A stretch of 6,893 nt of DNA from Phycisphaerae bacterium (GCA_020058145.1 JAGVEP010000403.1:1-6893); one strand, 5' to 3'. Counted from the first letter of the stretch, positions 1 through 6,419 are shown. Notes: generated by a model not told the origin, from the letters alone. Program-made: numbers and translations.

Positions 1-2520
1 AATGCCGCCGCCGCACACGCCCGGGACTTCGCCGCGGGCGAAGCATTCAGCGCAATCTCAGTCAGCGGCTCGTCGAACGGGAACACCCAGACGATTAGCT
101 TTTCATGGAACGGCAGCGGCAGCGCCAACCTGGAAACCGAGCCCGCTTTCGCGGGCATCGACTGCAACGCTGGCGTGTCCATGGATATCACCTTCGACGT
201 GGTCGGGGCGCCGGCGCAGTTTCAACTGAGCTTTTCAACGGACGGACCCCGCGACATTCAGGTCGACGGACTCGTCGACGGCGACTTCCTCGGCTCTTTC
301 TGTAAGCGCCCCGCTGACGATTTCAGCCCCTGTGAGCCCGATAGCCTCTTGCGGAGCGGCGTTCTGCCCCCGGGGCACTACACCTTTCAAGCCCGCGCTG
401 CCGACAGTGCCACCTTGAGCAACAACGCCGGCGAGGAGCAACGTCCCAACTTCTCCTCGAACTTCACGCTCACTCTGACGCTCGATTCGGCCCCCAGCGT
501 CCGCTGGATCAATCCCGCCGGCGGGCTTTTCGGCGAACCGAGCAACTGGGAATTCAACCTGCCGCCGTCAGCCGCGGAACACACCGCCATCGTCGATCTC
601 GGCGGCGGAGTCGCGATCGATTTCACGGGGACTGACAAAACCATCGGCCAGCTTCTTGTCCGCAACACGACCGTTGACCTCTTCGGCGGCCGGCTTTTCC
701 TACGCGCGCCGACGATCGGGGAACCGTCGCTCGCGATCGGCAAAACCTCGCAAGTCGTGTTACACGCAGGCGAAATCAGGTGCGAGAACGCTGTCGTGGG
801 TGATCTCGCGGACGACCCCACGGCCGTCGCGGCGCTCGAGTTGCTCGGCTCGCCGACTCAGACGCCGGCGCTTATCGCCAGTGGCACCGTGCTCGTCGGC
901 GTATCCCAGACGGGCCGGCTCAGCGTGACGGACGCGAAGCTCCAATGCAGCACGCTCCAACTCGCCGGCGCCGGCACGGGCAGCACGACGGTGTTCCGCG
1001 GGCCGCAGACAGAAGTTTCCGTGAACAACCTCGACATGGACTTCCTCGGGCCTGCGAATCTCACCATCAGCGACGGCGCCCAGGTGCTTACCGGCGTTAT
1101 CAAACTGGTCGGCGGGCCGCTCGGCATCAGCTCGCTCACTGTCGATGGGATCAATGCTCAACGGGACCAACCGTCGGTACTCACTGCCGCCGCCATGAGC
1201 GTCGACGAGGCCGCGAACTTTGAGATCCGCGCAGGCGGCCAGGTACAACTGGAGCGGCTCACGCTCGGCAGCGACGACCCCGCCTCGAAGCCACGGCTCA
1301 CCGTCACCGGCGGAACGCAGTCGGCCCCCTCGCGGTTGACCGTTGAGTCCCTCGCCAAGGTCTTGGGCGCCGCTACGCGGGTGACCGTGTCGGAAAAGGC
1401 CCAGGTGAACTTTTCGGGAGACGTAGAAATCCGGTCGCGCGGGCTGACGGCTTTCAATGTCATCGGACCGGACACGGCTTGCACCATCCGGGGCACGTTG
1501 ACGATCGCCGCTACCAGCGGCGCCATTGCCGACGTGGACGTGTCCGAGGGCGGTGTCTTTTCGGAAGAGTCGGGGCACGCCGCTACCTTGCTGGTCGGCG
1601 AGGGCGCGAATCCTGGCTCGATCCGCATCACGCATCCGATTGCACGGTTCAACGATCCGGTCCCGTCGCAGATGCGCTTCAGTAATGTCGATATCGCCAA
1701 CGGCAGCGTGGTCGTGCAGGGCGCGGGCGCACTCGGCGGCGATCAGACCATCACCGTGCGCGATCGGCTCGAGGTGGACTCCAATCTACTCACCAGGCCG
1801 AACGTATTCTGCAACCAGCTCAACATCAAGGCCAACGGCGTCGTGCGTTGCTGTCCGAGCGGTCGTATCGTCGCGACCACGATCGTCAATGAAGTTGGCG
1901 CGCGTATCGAAGGCGACGCGAACGTCACCGGTAACGTCGTCACCAGCGGCCTGGTCAGAGTCGGCTGCTCGCCCGGCACCATGACGATCGAGGGCGATTA
2001 CGAGCAGACCGAGACCGGCGTGCTGGAGATCGAGGTCGCGGGCCTGAATGCAGGCCGGTTCGACGTCCTCAAGGTGACGGGCAACGCGACGCTGGCCGGC
2101 ACGGTGGACCTGCGTTTCATCGACGGCTTCGTGCCCCAGCCGGGCGACAACGTGGACTTCGTGCAAGTCAGCGGCACGGTCGAGGGCGTCCTCAAGGGCG
2201 GCACGATCGACGTACCGGCCGACGAAGCGGCAGGCACGCCCGGCCTGACCGTTGAAGCGAAGTGGGAGGTCACGCCAGCGGGCACGTGCCGGATGACGGT
2301 CACAGACGTCACTGCACTGAACGACTCGAGTCGCCTGCTTCTCCCCACCTGCGGCGCGGGGCTGTGTGGTGCCGGCGTCGTCCCCATGCTGCCACTCACG
2401 CTGGCAGGTGTTGGCCTCATCAAGATCGGGCTGCGCCGTCGCGGATCACGACGCAGCGCCGGCCGGCTGATCGCCGGCGACGGTAAGACGATTCGCCGCA
2501 GTTGCGTTTGCCGCCGCTGA
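1..2520 (+). CDS. Large secreted beta-strand-repeat surface protein with Cys-type C-terminal anchor (5' partial)
   Basis: The reading frame is open from base 1, so the true start lies outside the window; 839 residues are visible. The GTG at 175 is internal and should not be used as the start. Visible residues 1 to about 165 look like a beta-sandwich domain with several cysteines. A W-x-NPAGG...NW motif begins at W169. A long run of Gly/Thr/Val-rich short strands follows, resembling beta-helix or autotransporter-associated repeat proteins. Near residues 664-745 there is a block of the form Y-x-Q-T-x-x-G-x-L-x-I-E...FD-x-L-x-V-x-G, common at the end of large secreted proteins of planctomycetes and cyanobacteria. 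The C terminus has C784-GAGL-C789-GAG, a hydrophobic stretch (about 793-811) and RRR (812-814). This is the architecture of a C-terminal sorting or anchoring signal, followed here by an unusual 25-residue basic tail. No enzymatic motif was seen. A surface or extracellular structural role is inferred; specific function is unknown. Confidence 0.85.
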   Translation, partial: NAAAAHARDFAAGEAFSAISVSGSSNGNTQTISFSWNGSGSANLETEPAFAGIDCNAGVSMDITFDVVGAPAQFQLSFSTDGPRDIQVDGLVDGDFLGSFCKRPADDFSPCEPDSLLRSGVLPPGHYTFQARAADSATLSNNAGEEQRPNFSSNFTLTLTLDSAPSVRWINPAGGLFGEPSNWEFNLPPSAAEHTAIVDLGGGVAIDFTGTDKTIGQLLVRNTTVDLFGGRLFLRAPTIGEPSLAIGKTSQVVLHAGEIRCENAVVGDLADDPTAVAALELLGSPTQTPALIASGTVLVGVSQTGRLSVTDAKLQCSTLQLAGAGTGSTTVFRGPQTEVSVNNLDMDFLGPANLTISDGAQVLTGVIKLVGGPLGISSLTVDGINAQRDQPSVLTAAAMSVDEAANFEIRAGGQVQLERLTLGSDDPASKPRLTVTGGTQSAPSRLTVESLAKVLGAATRVTVSEKAQVNFSGDVEIRSRGLTAFNVIGPDTACTIRGTLTIAATSGAIADVDVSEGGVFSEESGHAATLLVGEGANPGSIRITHPIARFNDPVPSQMRFSNVDIANGSVVVQGAGALGGDQTITVRDRLEVDSNLLTRPNVFCNQLNIKANGVVRCCPSGRIVATTIVNEVGARIEGDANVTGNVVTSGLVRVGCSPGTMTIEGDYEQTETGVLEIEVAGLNAGRFDVLKVTGNATLAGTVDLRFIDGFVPQPGDNVDFVQVSGTVEGVLKGGTIDVPADEAAGTPGLTVEAKWEVTPAGTCRMTVTDVTALNDSSRLLLPTCGAGLCGAGVVPMLPLTLAGVGLIKIGLRRRGSRRSAGRLIAGDGKTIRRSCVCRR

Positions 2521-2798
2521 GAAAGCCGCCCTGCACATGGTCAGCGCCTGGTGCGAAAGCAATCAGACGGTCCGAGGCCAGCTCGTGACCATGACTACCT
2601 GCTCAGCCTCCTGACTCACGAATCCAAGGCCGGAACCTGAGAATGCAATGGCCCTGGCTGAAGCCCTCGCGTTGATCCGCGCCAGTGGCCGATAATGGGT
2701 GGGGCGGGTACGCTATGCTCTGCGCCCGCCGGGCCGTGCCGCCGCGCGGTGTGGATCGGCTGGAACGAACGAAATGGCGCGCCTGAGGAGTTGTGCTG
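2521..2798. other. Intergenic gap between the surface-protein gene and the TPR gene
   Basis: No convincing gene is present. The only structure noted is a GC hairpin with 6-base arms (GGCGGG at 2703-2708, CCCGCC at 2725-2730) and a 16-base loop. It has no T-run, so it is a weak terminator candidate at best. A GATAAT at 2691-2696 resembles a -10 box, but the only nearby -35-like hexamer (TTGATC, 2672-2677) is just 13 bases away. The promoter of the downstream gene is therefore not assigned. Confidence 0.5.
2785..2790 (+). promoter_or_regulatory. Ribosome binding site deciding the TPR gene start
   Basis: GAGGAG sits 8 bases before the ATG at 2799. That is ideal spacing and argues against the upstream in-frame GTG at 2793. 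Confidence 0.75.
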
Positions 2799-4001
2799 AT
2801 GTCCGCGAGACACCTTGCTGTGGCCCTCGTCTTGGGCCTGTCGGGTTTCACGGCGACGGCGCAGGAGCGCCCCGGCCCCGTCGCTCCCGCGTCACCGCCG
2901 GAACAGCCGTCGCTGTCTATCGAGCAGGTGCTTGGCCGGGTGCGCGAGCTGCACGACCGCGCGCAGGCGAGCAGGAACGCCCAGGAAGCCGAGCAACTGA
3001 TGCGCGAGGCGCTGGGCGCGCTCGGGGCCGTCTTGCAGCGTGAGCCGGCGAACATCGAGGCCAACCTGCTGACCGGCGAGCTGTCGATGGAGACGAATGA
3101 CTACGATCGCGCCCGCACCGCGTTCAAGGATGTGCTGCGCAACGAGCCGAGCAACTTCCGGGCGAACATCGGCATGGGGCGGATCTGGATCACCAGCCGC
3201 TACTGGCGGCAGGCCATCTCGTTTCTCGAGGCGGCGGAGAAAGTGGCACCCCAGGCGAGCCTGTCCGAAGTGCGGCGGCTGCTCGCGCTGGCGCTGGCCG
3301 GCTCCGGCGCCATGGACAAGGCGCTTGCTAAGGTCCAGGAAGCGGTGCAAGGCAACCCGCGCGATTTGGACGCGCTTCACACCCGCGTGCTCATCCGCAT
3401 GGCGGCCTCCAAAGCCAACCCGGAGGAACTCGCCACGGCCCTCAAAGAGGACGAGGCGTACCTGCAGCAGGCTGTGGACGGCGTCCGCCAGCAGCCGTGG
3501 AGTCGCAATACCCTCGCCCAACTGAGCGCGGCCTACCAAACGCTGATGGCCCCACCGCCGGACCCCGGCGTACTCCAGCTCTACCACAGTTCATTGTACG
3601 AGCAGGTGCGGAAACAGCCGACGGACAAGCTACGGCCCGGCAAGGGCGCCGAAGCGGCGGCCATTCTGGTTCGCATGGCGGAGGTGTTGCGCCAGCAGTC
3701 GCTCTTGAACCTGGTCCTGCAGGAACACGATGCTCTGGTGCTTACCGAGCGCGCGGTGGCGCCCGACTATGCGCCGAGCAACGTCAAGTACCAGGAGCAT
3801 TTGTTGGCCACCTACCAGCAGCTCCAGGAACTCACCGCCCGCCTGGTCGGCCCCGACGTGTACAAGGATGCCACCCTCCGCGACCGGGCCGTGACAACTT
3901 GCCGCGCGATCCTCGCGCTTGATCCGCAAAATGAGCGTGCCCGGGCCTACCTGGAGGCGGTCGGCGCGCCGCTGACCACGCAGCCGGCCACCGGACCGTA
4001 A
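2799..4001 (+). CDS. Secreted tetratricopeptide-repeat (TPR) protein
   Basis: The protein has 400 residues. The ATG at 2799 is preferred because a good Shine-Dalgarno (GAGGAG, 2785-2790) lies 8 bases upstream; the in-frame GTG at 2793 would leave only 2 bases. The N terminus is a typical signal peptide: short basic n-region (MSARH), hydrophobic AVALVLGLSGF and an A-T-A cleavage site after A21, followed by a Pro-rich linker (about 25-37). TPR-like helical pairs occupy roughly residues 60-190, for example a unit around 84-117 with ANLLTGEL and DYDRARTAF, one at 118-151, and one at 152-186 ending in NPRDLDAL. A further half-unit lies near 366-386 (CRAILALDPQNERARAYL). The central part (200-350) is helical with no clear repeats. 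TPR proteins act as protein-interaction scaffolds; a periplasmic or outer-membrane role is inferred. No partner is evident: the upstream gene is 278 bases away and the downstream gene is convergent. Confidence 0.85.
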   Translation: MSARHLAVALVLGLSGFTATAQERPGPVAPASPPEQPSLSIEQVLGRVRELHDRAQASRNAQEAEQLMREALGALGAVLQREPANIEANLLTGELSMETNDYDRARTAFKDVLRNEPSNFRANIGMGRIWITSRYWRQAISFLEAAEKVAPQASLSEVRRLLALALAGSGAMDKALAKVQEAVQGNPRDLDALHTRVLIRMAASKANPEELATALKEDEAYLQQAVDGVRQQPWSRNTLAQLSAAYQTLMAPPPDPGVLQLYHSSLYEQVRKQPTDKLRPGKGAEAAAILVRMAEVLRQQSLLNLVLQEHDALVLTERAVAPDYAPSNVKYQEHLLATYQQLQELTARLVGPDVYKDATLRDRAVTTCRAILALDPQNERARAYLEAVGAPLTTQPATGP

Positions 4002-4016
4002 CGCGGTCGGGGACCG
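3994..4016. terminator. Possible weak convergent terminator between TPR gene and dut
   Basis: Three alternating arms GACCG (3994-3998), CGGTC (4004-4008) and GACCG (4012-4016) can form two mutually exclusive 5-bp hairpins, one enclosing the TAA stop of the TPR gene. The convergent gene ends are only 22 bases apart. No T-run follows on either strand, so this is a weak candidate. Confidence 0.3.
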
Positions 4017-4023
4017 ATCACAT

Positions 4024-4470
4024 TCAATGCCCGGTATGCCCGAATCCGCCGCCGCCGCGCCGGCTATCCGTCAACTCCTGGGCCGCGACGACCTGCACGT
4101 GTGCCACCGGACTGATCACGAGTTGTGCAAAGCGCATGCCGCGCGTGATCGTGTACGGCTCGCGCCCGCAGTTGCCGAGGATGACCTGCAATTCGCCGCG
4201 ATAGTCGGCGTCGATCGTGCCGGGCGCATTCGGCAACATCAGGCCGTGCCGCAGGGCCAGGCCGCTGCGGGCGCGCACCTGGCCCTCGTACCCGCCGGGA
4301 ATCTCGACGTACAGCCCCGTGGGCACCAGCCGGATCTCGCCCGGTGCGATCTCGATCGGCTCGTCATTGGCCGCGTGCAAATCCAGACCCGCCGCGTGCG
4401 CGCTCATGTACTGCGGCGGCGGCAGGTCTTCGGTGCCCGGGCGACGGCGGAACTTCAATACCGGGGTCAT
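4024..4470 (-). CDS. dut: dUTP diphosphatase (deoxyuridine 5'-triphosphate nucleotidohydrolase)
   Basis: This enzyme hydrolyses dUTP to dUMP and diphosphate, keeping uracil out of DNA and supplying dUMP for thymidylate synthesis. It is a cytosolic homotrimer. The 148-residue length is normal for the trimeric family and all five family motifs are present in order. Motif 1 is AGLDLHA (27-33), motif 2 is ARSGLA (67-72), and motif 3 is GTIDADYRGE (84-93) with the expected catalytic Asp87 and base-discriminating Tyr90. Motif 4 is RGMRFAQLVI (110-119). Motif 5 is the glycine-rich C-terminal arm RRGGGGFGHTGH (137-148). In motif 5 the often-seen Ser after GGFG is His, a tolerated family variation. 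The ATG start is supported by AGGGAG 5 bases upstream (complement of 4476-4481). The gene converges on the TPR gene and is divergent from the DUF2892 gene. Confidence 0.96.
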   Translation of the reverse strand: MTPVLKFRRRPGTEDLPPPQYMSAHAAGLDLHAANDEPIEIAPGEIRLVPTGLYVEIPGGYEGQVRARSGLALRHGLMLPNAPGTIDADYRGELQVILGNCGREPYTITRGMRFAQLVISPVAHVQVVAAQELTDSRRGGGGFGHTGH

Positions 4471-4475
4471 GGCAG

Positions 4476-4481
4476 CTCCCT
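4476..4481 (-). promoter_or_regulatory. dut ribosome binding site
   Basis: AGGGAG on the minus strand lies 5 bases before the dut ATG and supports that start. Confidence 0.6.
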
Positions 4482-4507
4482 GCTGTCGGGTCCGGCATAT
4501 GATACCG

Positions 4508-4540
4508 TTGTGCGGGCGTTCCCGACGACGACCCGCACAA
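4508..4540. promoter_or_regulatory. 9-bp perfect inverted repeat in the dut / DUF2892 divergent spacer
   Basis: TTGTGCGGG (4508-4516) and CCCGCACAA (4532-4540) are exact reverse complements separated by 15 bases. The right arm abuts and slightly overlaps the Shine-Dalgarno of the DUF2892 gene. An AT-rich TATGATA (4498-4504) just left of it could supply a -10 element, but no matching -35 is visible on either strand. It could be an operator for a dimeric regulator or a leader hairpin affecting translation of the small membrane protein; the sequence cannot decide between these. Confidence 0.45.
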
Positions 4541-4550
4541 GGAAGCTGCT

Positions 4551-4766
4551 ATGTGCATCGAACGCTGGATTCGGCTGATCGCGGGCACCTTCGTCCTGGC
4601 AAGCACGGCGCTGGGGTACTTTCACAGCCCGTACTGGTTCCTGTTCACGGCTTTCGTCGGCGCGAACTTGTTCCAGTCGGCCCTGACGAAGTGGTGCCTG
4701 ATGGAGAACATCCTCGCCGCGGCAGGCGTGCCGCCCTGCGAGCACGGTGGGAAAGTGATGAAGTAA
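4551..4766 (+). CDS. DUF2892 (YgaP-like transmembrane domain) small membrane protein
   Basis: The protein has 71 residues. The pattern fits the DUF2892/YgaP transmembrane domain: an N-terminal RWIRLIAGTFVLAS helix (about 5-23), a short turn with SPYW, a second hydrophobic helix (about 28-45, FLFTAFVGANLFQSALT) and a C-terminal W-C-L-M-E-N-I-L segment ending in GVPPC. Two cysteines (C49, C63) remain near the membrane face, where family members commonly carry cysteine-containing motifs. Some relatives are fused to rhodanese domains; this one is stand-alone. The ATG start is supported by AGGAAG (4540-4545) 5 bases upstream. The gene ends with tandem stops, TAATAA. Function is unknown; an inner-membrane role, possibly in sulfur or thiol handling, is only suggested by the family. 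It is divergent from dut and convergent with mqnE. Confidence 0.85.
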   Translation: MCIERWIRLIAGTFVLASTALGYFHSPYWFLFTAFVGANLFQSALTKWCLMENILAAAGVPPCEHGGKVMK

Positions 4767-4778
4767 TAAGGTGCTAAG

Positions 4779-4800
4779 GGCAACCTCCCGCAAGGGTGCC
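4779..4800. terminator. Candidate bidirectional terminator hairpin between DUF2892 gene and mqnE
   Basis: The 38-base gap between convergent genes contains GGCAACCT (4779-4786) facing AGGGTGCC (4793-4800). Together they form 7 Watson-Crick pairs with one A-G mismatch around a 6-base loop. Position between two gene ends supports a terminator role; the lack of a T-run weakens it. Confidence 0.45.
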
Positions 4801-4804
4801 GTTA

Positions 4805-5989
4805 TCACCTGATCACTTCGCGGTACAGCGAGTCCCGCTCCACCGGCGCGCAGCCGGCCTCCAGCAGCAGCCGGTGAATGTGCGCCACCGTCAGTTCCTG
4901 CCGATTGGTGCCCAACCCCTCACGTTTGGTGATGTCGTACCAGACGACCGTGCCGTCAAAGTCGTCGACGCCCCAATTCAAGGCCACCTGCGCAAGCTTC
5001 GGCGATTGCATGATCCAGAACGCTTTGATATGGGAGAAGTTGTCGAGCAGCAGCCGTGAAACGGCCAGCGTCCGCAGGTCGTCCAGGCCCGTGGGGCCCG
5101 GCAAATGGGCCAGTTCGCTGCCATCCGGGATGAACGACAGCGGCACGAAGCACTGAAACGCCGCCTGCCGCTCGCGCAGCGAGACGTCCTGGTGCGCGCG
5201 CAGCTTGAGCAGGTGTTGCACGCGCTCGGCGGGCGCTTCGATGTGCCCATACAACATCGTGGCGTTCGACGGGATGCCCAACTCGTGGGCGCTGCGGTGT
5301 ACGTCGAACCAGTGCTCCGCGCCCACCTTGTTCTTGAACGCCTCGGCGTGGACGCGGTCGTCGAAAATCTCAGCGCCACCACCGGGGAGACTGTCCAGTC
5401 CAGCGGCGCGCAGGGCGGTCAGCACCTCCGCGATACTCAGCCGGGGCCGCGTGATGCGCGTGAAATGGATGATCTCGATGGCCGTGAACGCCTTGATGTG
5501 CAACTTCGGGCACGCTTGCCTGATGGCCCGGCACATATCGGTGTAGTACGAAAACGGCAGCTTCGGGTGCAGTCCGCCAACGATGTGGGCCTCGGTCGCG
5601 CCGCGCGCCGCGGCTTCGGTGGCTTGGGCGACGATTTCATCAAGCGAGTATTCGTAGCCATCGCTGGCGCCTGCATGGCCTGCTGCTGCCAGGTCCTGCG
5701 CTCCGCCTTGTCGCTCCACGTAGGGCCGGTAAAACGAGCAGAACTTGCACCGGAGAACGCAGTAGTTCGTGTAATTGATGTGGCGGTTAATGTTGTAGAA
5801 CGCTTTGCGGCCATGCCGGCGCTCACGGACGTGGTTGGCGAGTTCGCCGAGCGTGAAGAGGTCGCGCGTGTGGTACAGCGCCAGCCCGTCTGCGTGGCTG
5901 AGCCGCTCGCCGGCGCAAACCTTCCCTCGGATCGACTCCAAAGCGGGGTCGGATGTCCGGCTGCTCGAACTCGCTGCCACAAGCGCCAC
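4805..5989 (-). CDS. mqnE: Aminodeoxyfutalosine synthase (radical SAM), menaquinone biosynthesis
   Basis: MqnE joins 3-[(1-carboxyvinyl)oxy]benzoate to the adenosyl moiety of S-adenosylmethionine, giving aminodeoxyfutalosine in the futalosine route to menaquinone. The protein is 394 residues. NRHINYTN precedes the radical-SAM cluster motif C77-x3-C81-x2-C84. Family blocks follow: HIVGGLHPKLPFSYY (135-149), IKAFTAIEI (165-173), PGGGAEIFDDRVH (202-214), SNATMLYGHIE (241-251), PLSFIPDGSELAHLPGPTGLDDLRTLAVSR (283-312) and GTVVWYDITK (346-355). These fit MqnE better than its relatives MqnC and CofH. About 15-20 extra residues lie between FCSFYRP and YEYSLDEI (about 90-112), next to the cluster site. 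The start is GTG at 5989, or possibly the in-frame GTG at 5980; the Shine-Dalgarno is weak. No other menaquinone genes are in view, so the rest of the pathway must lie elsewhere. Confidence 0.93.
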   Translation of the reverse strand: MALVAASSSSRTSDPALESIRGKVCAGERLSHADGLALYHTRDLFTLGELANHVRERRHGRKAFYNINRHINYTNYCVLRCKFCSFYRPYVERQGGAQDLAAAGHAGASDGYEYSLDEIVAQATEAAARGATEAHIVGGLHPKLPFSYYTDMCRAIRQACPKLHIKAFTAIEIIHFTRITRPRLSIAEVLTALRAAGLDSLPGGGAEIFDDRVHAEAFKNKVGAEHWFDVHRSAHELGIPSNATMLYGHIEAPAERVQHLLKLRAHQDVSLRERQAAFQCFVPLSFIPDGSELAHLPGPTGLDDLRTLAVSRLLLDNFSHIKAFWIMQSPKLAQVALNWGVDDFDGTVVWYDITKREGLGTNRQELTVAHIHRLLLEAGCAPVERDSLYREVIR

Positions 5990-6034
5990 GCCGCGTTTTC
6001 CACCGCAGGGGGTCAGGATACCGTTCTGTTTCCG

Positions 6035-6062
6035 ATTCTAGCCCAACCTTCGCAGATCTCAA
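6035..6062 (-). promoter_or_regulatory. Sigma70-type promoter for mqnE
   Basis: On the minus strand, TTGAGA (complement of 6057-6062; 5 of 6 to TTGACA) and TAGAAT (complement of 6035-6040; 5 of 6 to TATAAT) are separated by 16 bases. Transcription would start near 6028, leaving a leader of about 40 bases before the GTG at 5989. This is the best promoter match in the window. Confidence 0.6.
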
Positions 6063-6094
6063 AAATGGTTCTTCCGCAGAATTCGTGGGTGGAA

Positions 6095-6127
6095 TCTGGG
6101 GAAACCGGCTCCGCAGGTTTCCCCAGA
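6095..6127. repeat. Perfect 12-bp hairpin upstream of mqnE
   Basis: TCTGGGGAAACC (6095-6106) and GGTTTCCCCAGA (6116-6127) are exact reverse complements around the 9-base loop GGCTCCGCA. It lies upstream of the mqnE promoter. It may be a rho-independent-like end of a former upstream gene, although no T-run is visible, or a REP-like intergenic palindrome. Confidence 0.6.
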
Positions 6128-6136
6128 CCCCTTCCC

Positions 6137-6151
6137 GGGGCTTCTTGCCCC
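6137..6151. repeat. Small hairpin at the inferred IS110 target
   Basis: GGGGC (6137-6141) and GCCCC (6147-6151) form a perfect 5-bp stem around TTCTT. The inferred CT insertion core (6151-6152) overlaps the last base of the 3' arm. Insertion next to a palindrome fits the known preference of several IS110-family elements for structured intergenic repeats. Confidence 0.5.
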
Positions 6152-6167
6152 TGATACGGTTCCCGAC

Positions 6168-6224
6168 GTTATCCATGACCGTGCGGAGCGGCCTCGCAGC
6201 CAGCGCAGCACGGTTGTGGATAAC
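6168..6224 (+). repeat. 17-bp inverted repeat in the IS110 left end, with DnaA-box-like arms
   Basis: The arms at 6168-6184 and 6208-6224 pair along all 17 positions as RNA of the + strand: 15 Watson-Crick pairs plus two G-U wobbles (6176/6216 and 6177/6215), around a 23-base loop. Read as the minus strand, the wobbles would be A-C mismatches, which favours a + strand transcript. The right arm contains TGTGGATAA (6215-6223), an exact complement of the DnaA-box consensus TTATCCACA; the left arm has the weaker TTATCCATG (6169-6177). Role unknown: it may be part of a longer bridge RNA, a protein site or a subterminal element. Confidence 0.6.
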
Positions 6225-6345
6225 TCGGCCGGCGGAAAGGCCGTGCCTGTCAAGAACCGGTCAGCGGCAAGGAAGGGGTCGGCCTCCGGGCCGCCGCCGC
6301 AGGTTACGAGGCGTACGCCGCGAGTGGCTCGACCCCAGTTGGATA

Positions 6346-6419
6346 CCCCGTCACGGTCACGGTCACTCGCCCCTCAACCTGCGAGGCTTGCCGTGAGATC
6401 ACCGGACCGTGCTGCGGGG
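6346..6419 (+). other. Predicted target-binding loop of the bridge RNA
   Basis: The stem consists of CCCCG/CGGGG (6346-6350 with 6415-6419), CACGGTC/GACCGTG (6352-6358 with 6405-6411), a bulged A6359, and CGGT/ACCG (6360-6363 with 6401-6404). It opens into an internal loop. The 5' strand (6364-6374) ends in CTCGCCCCT, the putative left target guide; it equals genomic CTTGCCCCT at 6144-6152 except for one C/T. An apical hairpin (6375-6390, CAACC with GG-bulged C-TTG) follows. The 3' strand begins CCGTGAG (6391-6397), the putative right target guide, which predicts CT-CACGG beyond the right end of the element. Confidence 0.65.

Larger units (their letters stand above)
5990..6150. other. Intergenic region upstream of mqnE up to the inferred IS boundary
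   Basis: This stretch holds the mqnE leader and promoter (to 6062), the 12-bp hairpin (6095-6127) and the small hairpin at the IS target. No credible gene was seen; + strand open frames crossing it run antisense to mqnE or through the promoter and hairpins. Confidence 0.6.

Noticed and set aside
760..1635. 291-codon minus-strand open frame
   Set aside because: It is antisense to the beta-repeat protein, with an Arg/Gly/Ala/Asp-rich composition typical of shadow frames in GC-rich DNA.
2672..2696. TTGATC...GATAAT as a promoter for the TPR gene
   Set aside because: The 13-base spacing is too short for a sigma70 promoter and no alternative -35 is visible.
5105..6154. 349-codon + strand open frame
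   Set aside because: It is antisense to mqnE, whose protein is clearly recognisable, and it runs through the mqnE promoter and hairpins. The translation shows no family features; it is a by-product of high GC.
6168..6224. A replication origin based on DnaA-box-like arms
   Set aside because: There is one exact and one poor box, no AT-rich unwinding region, and no dnaA/dnaN/gidA neighbours.
6350..6367. GTCACG repeats as a CRISPR or regulatory iteron array
   Set aside because: Units are only six bases with no spacers, and they are better explained as one side of the bridge-RNA stem.
5953..6396. 147-codon + strand open frame across the mqnE start and IS left end
   Set aside because: It crosses a promoter, two hairpins and the inferred element boundary, with no recognisable protein features.
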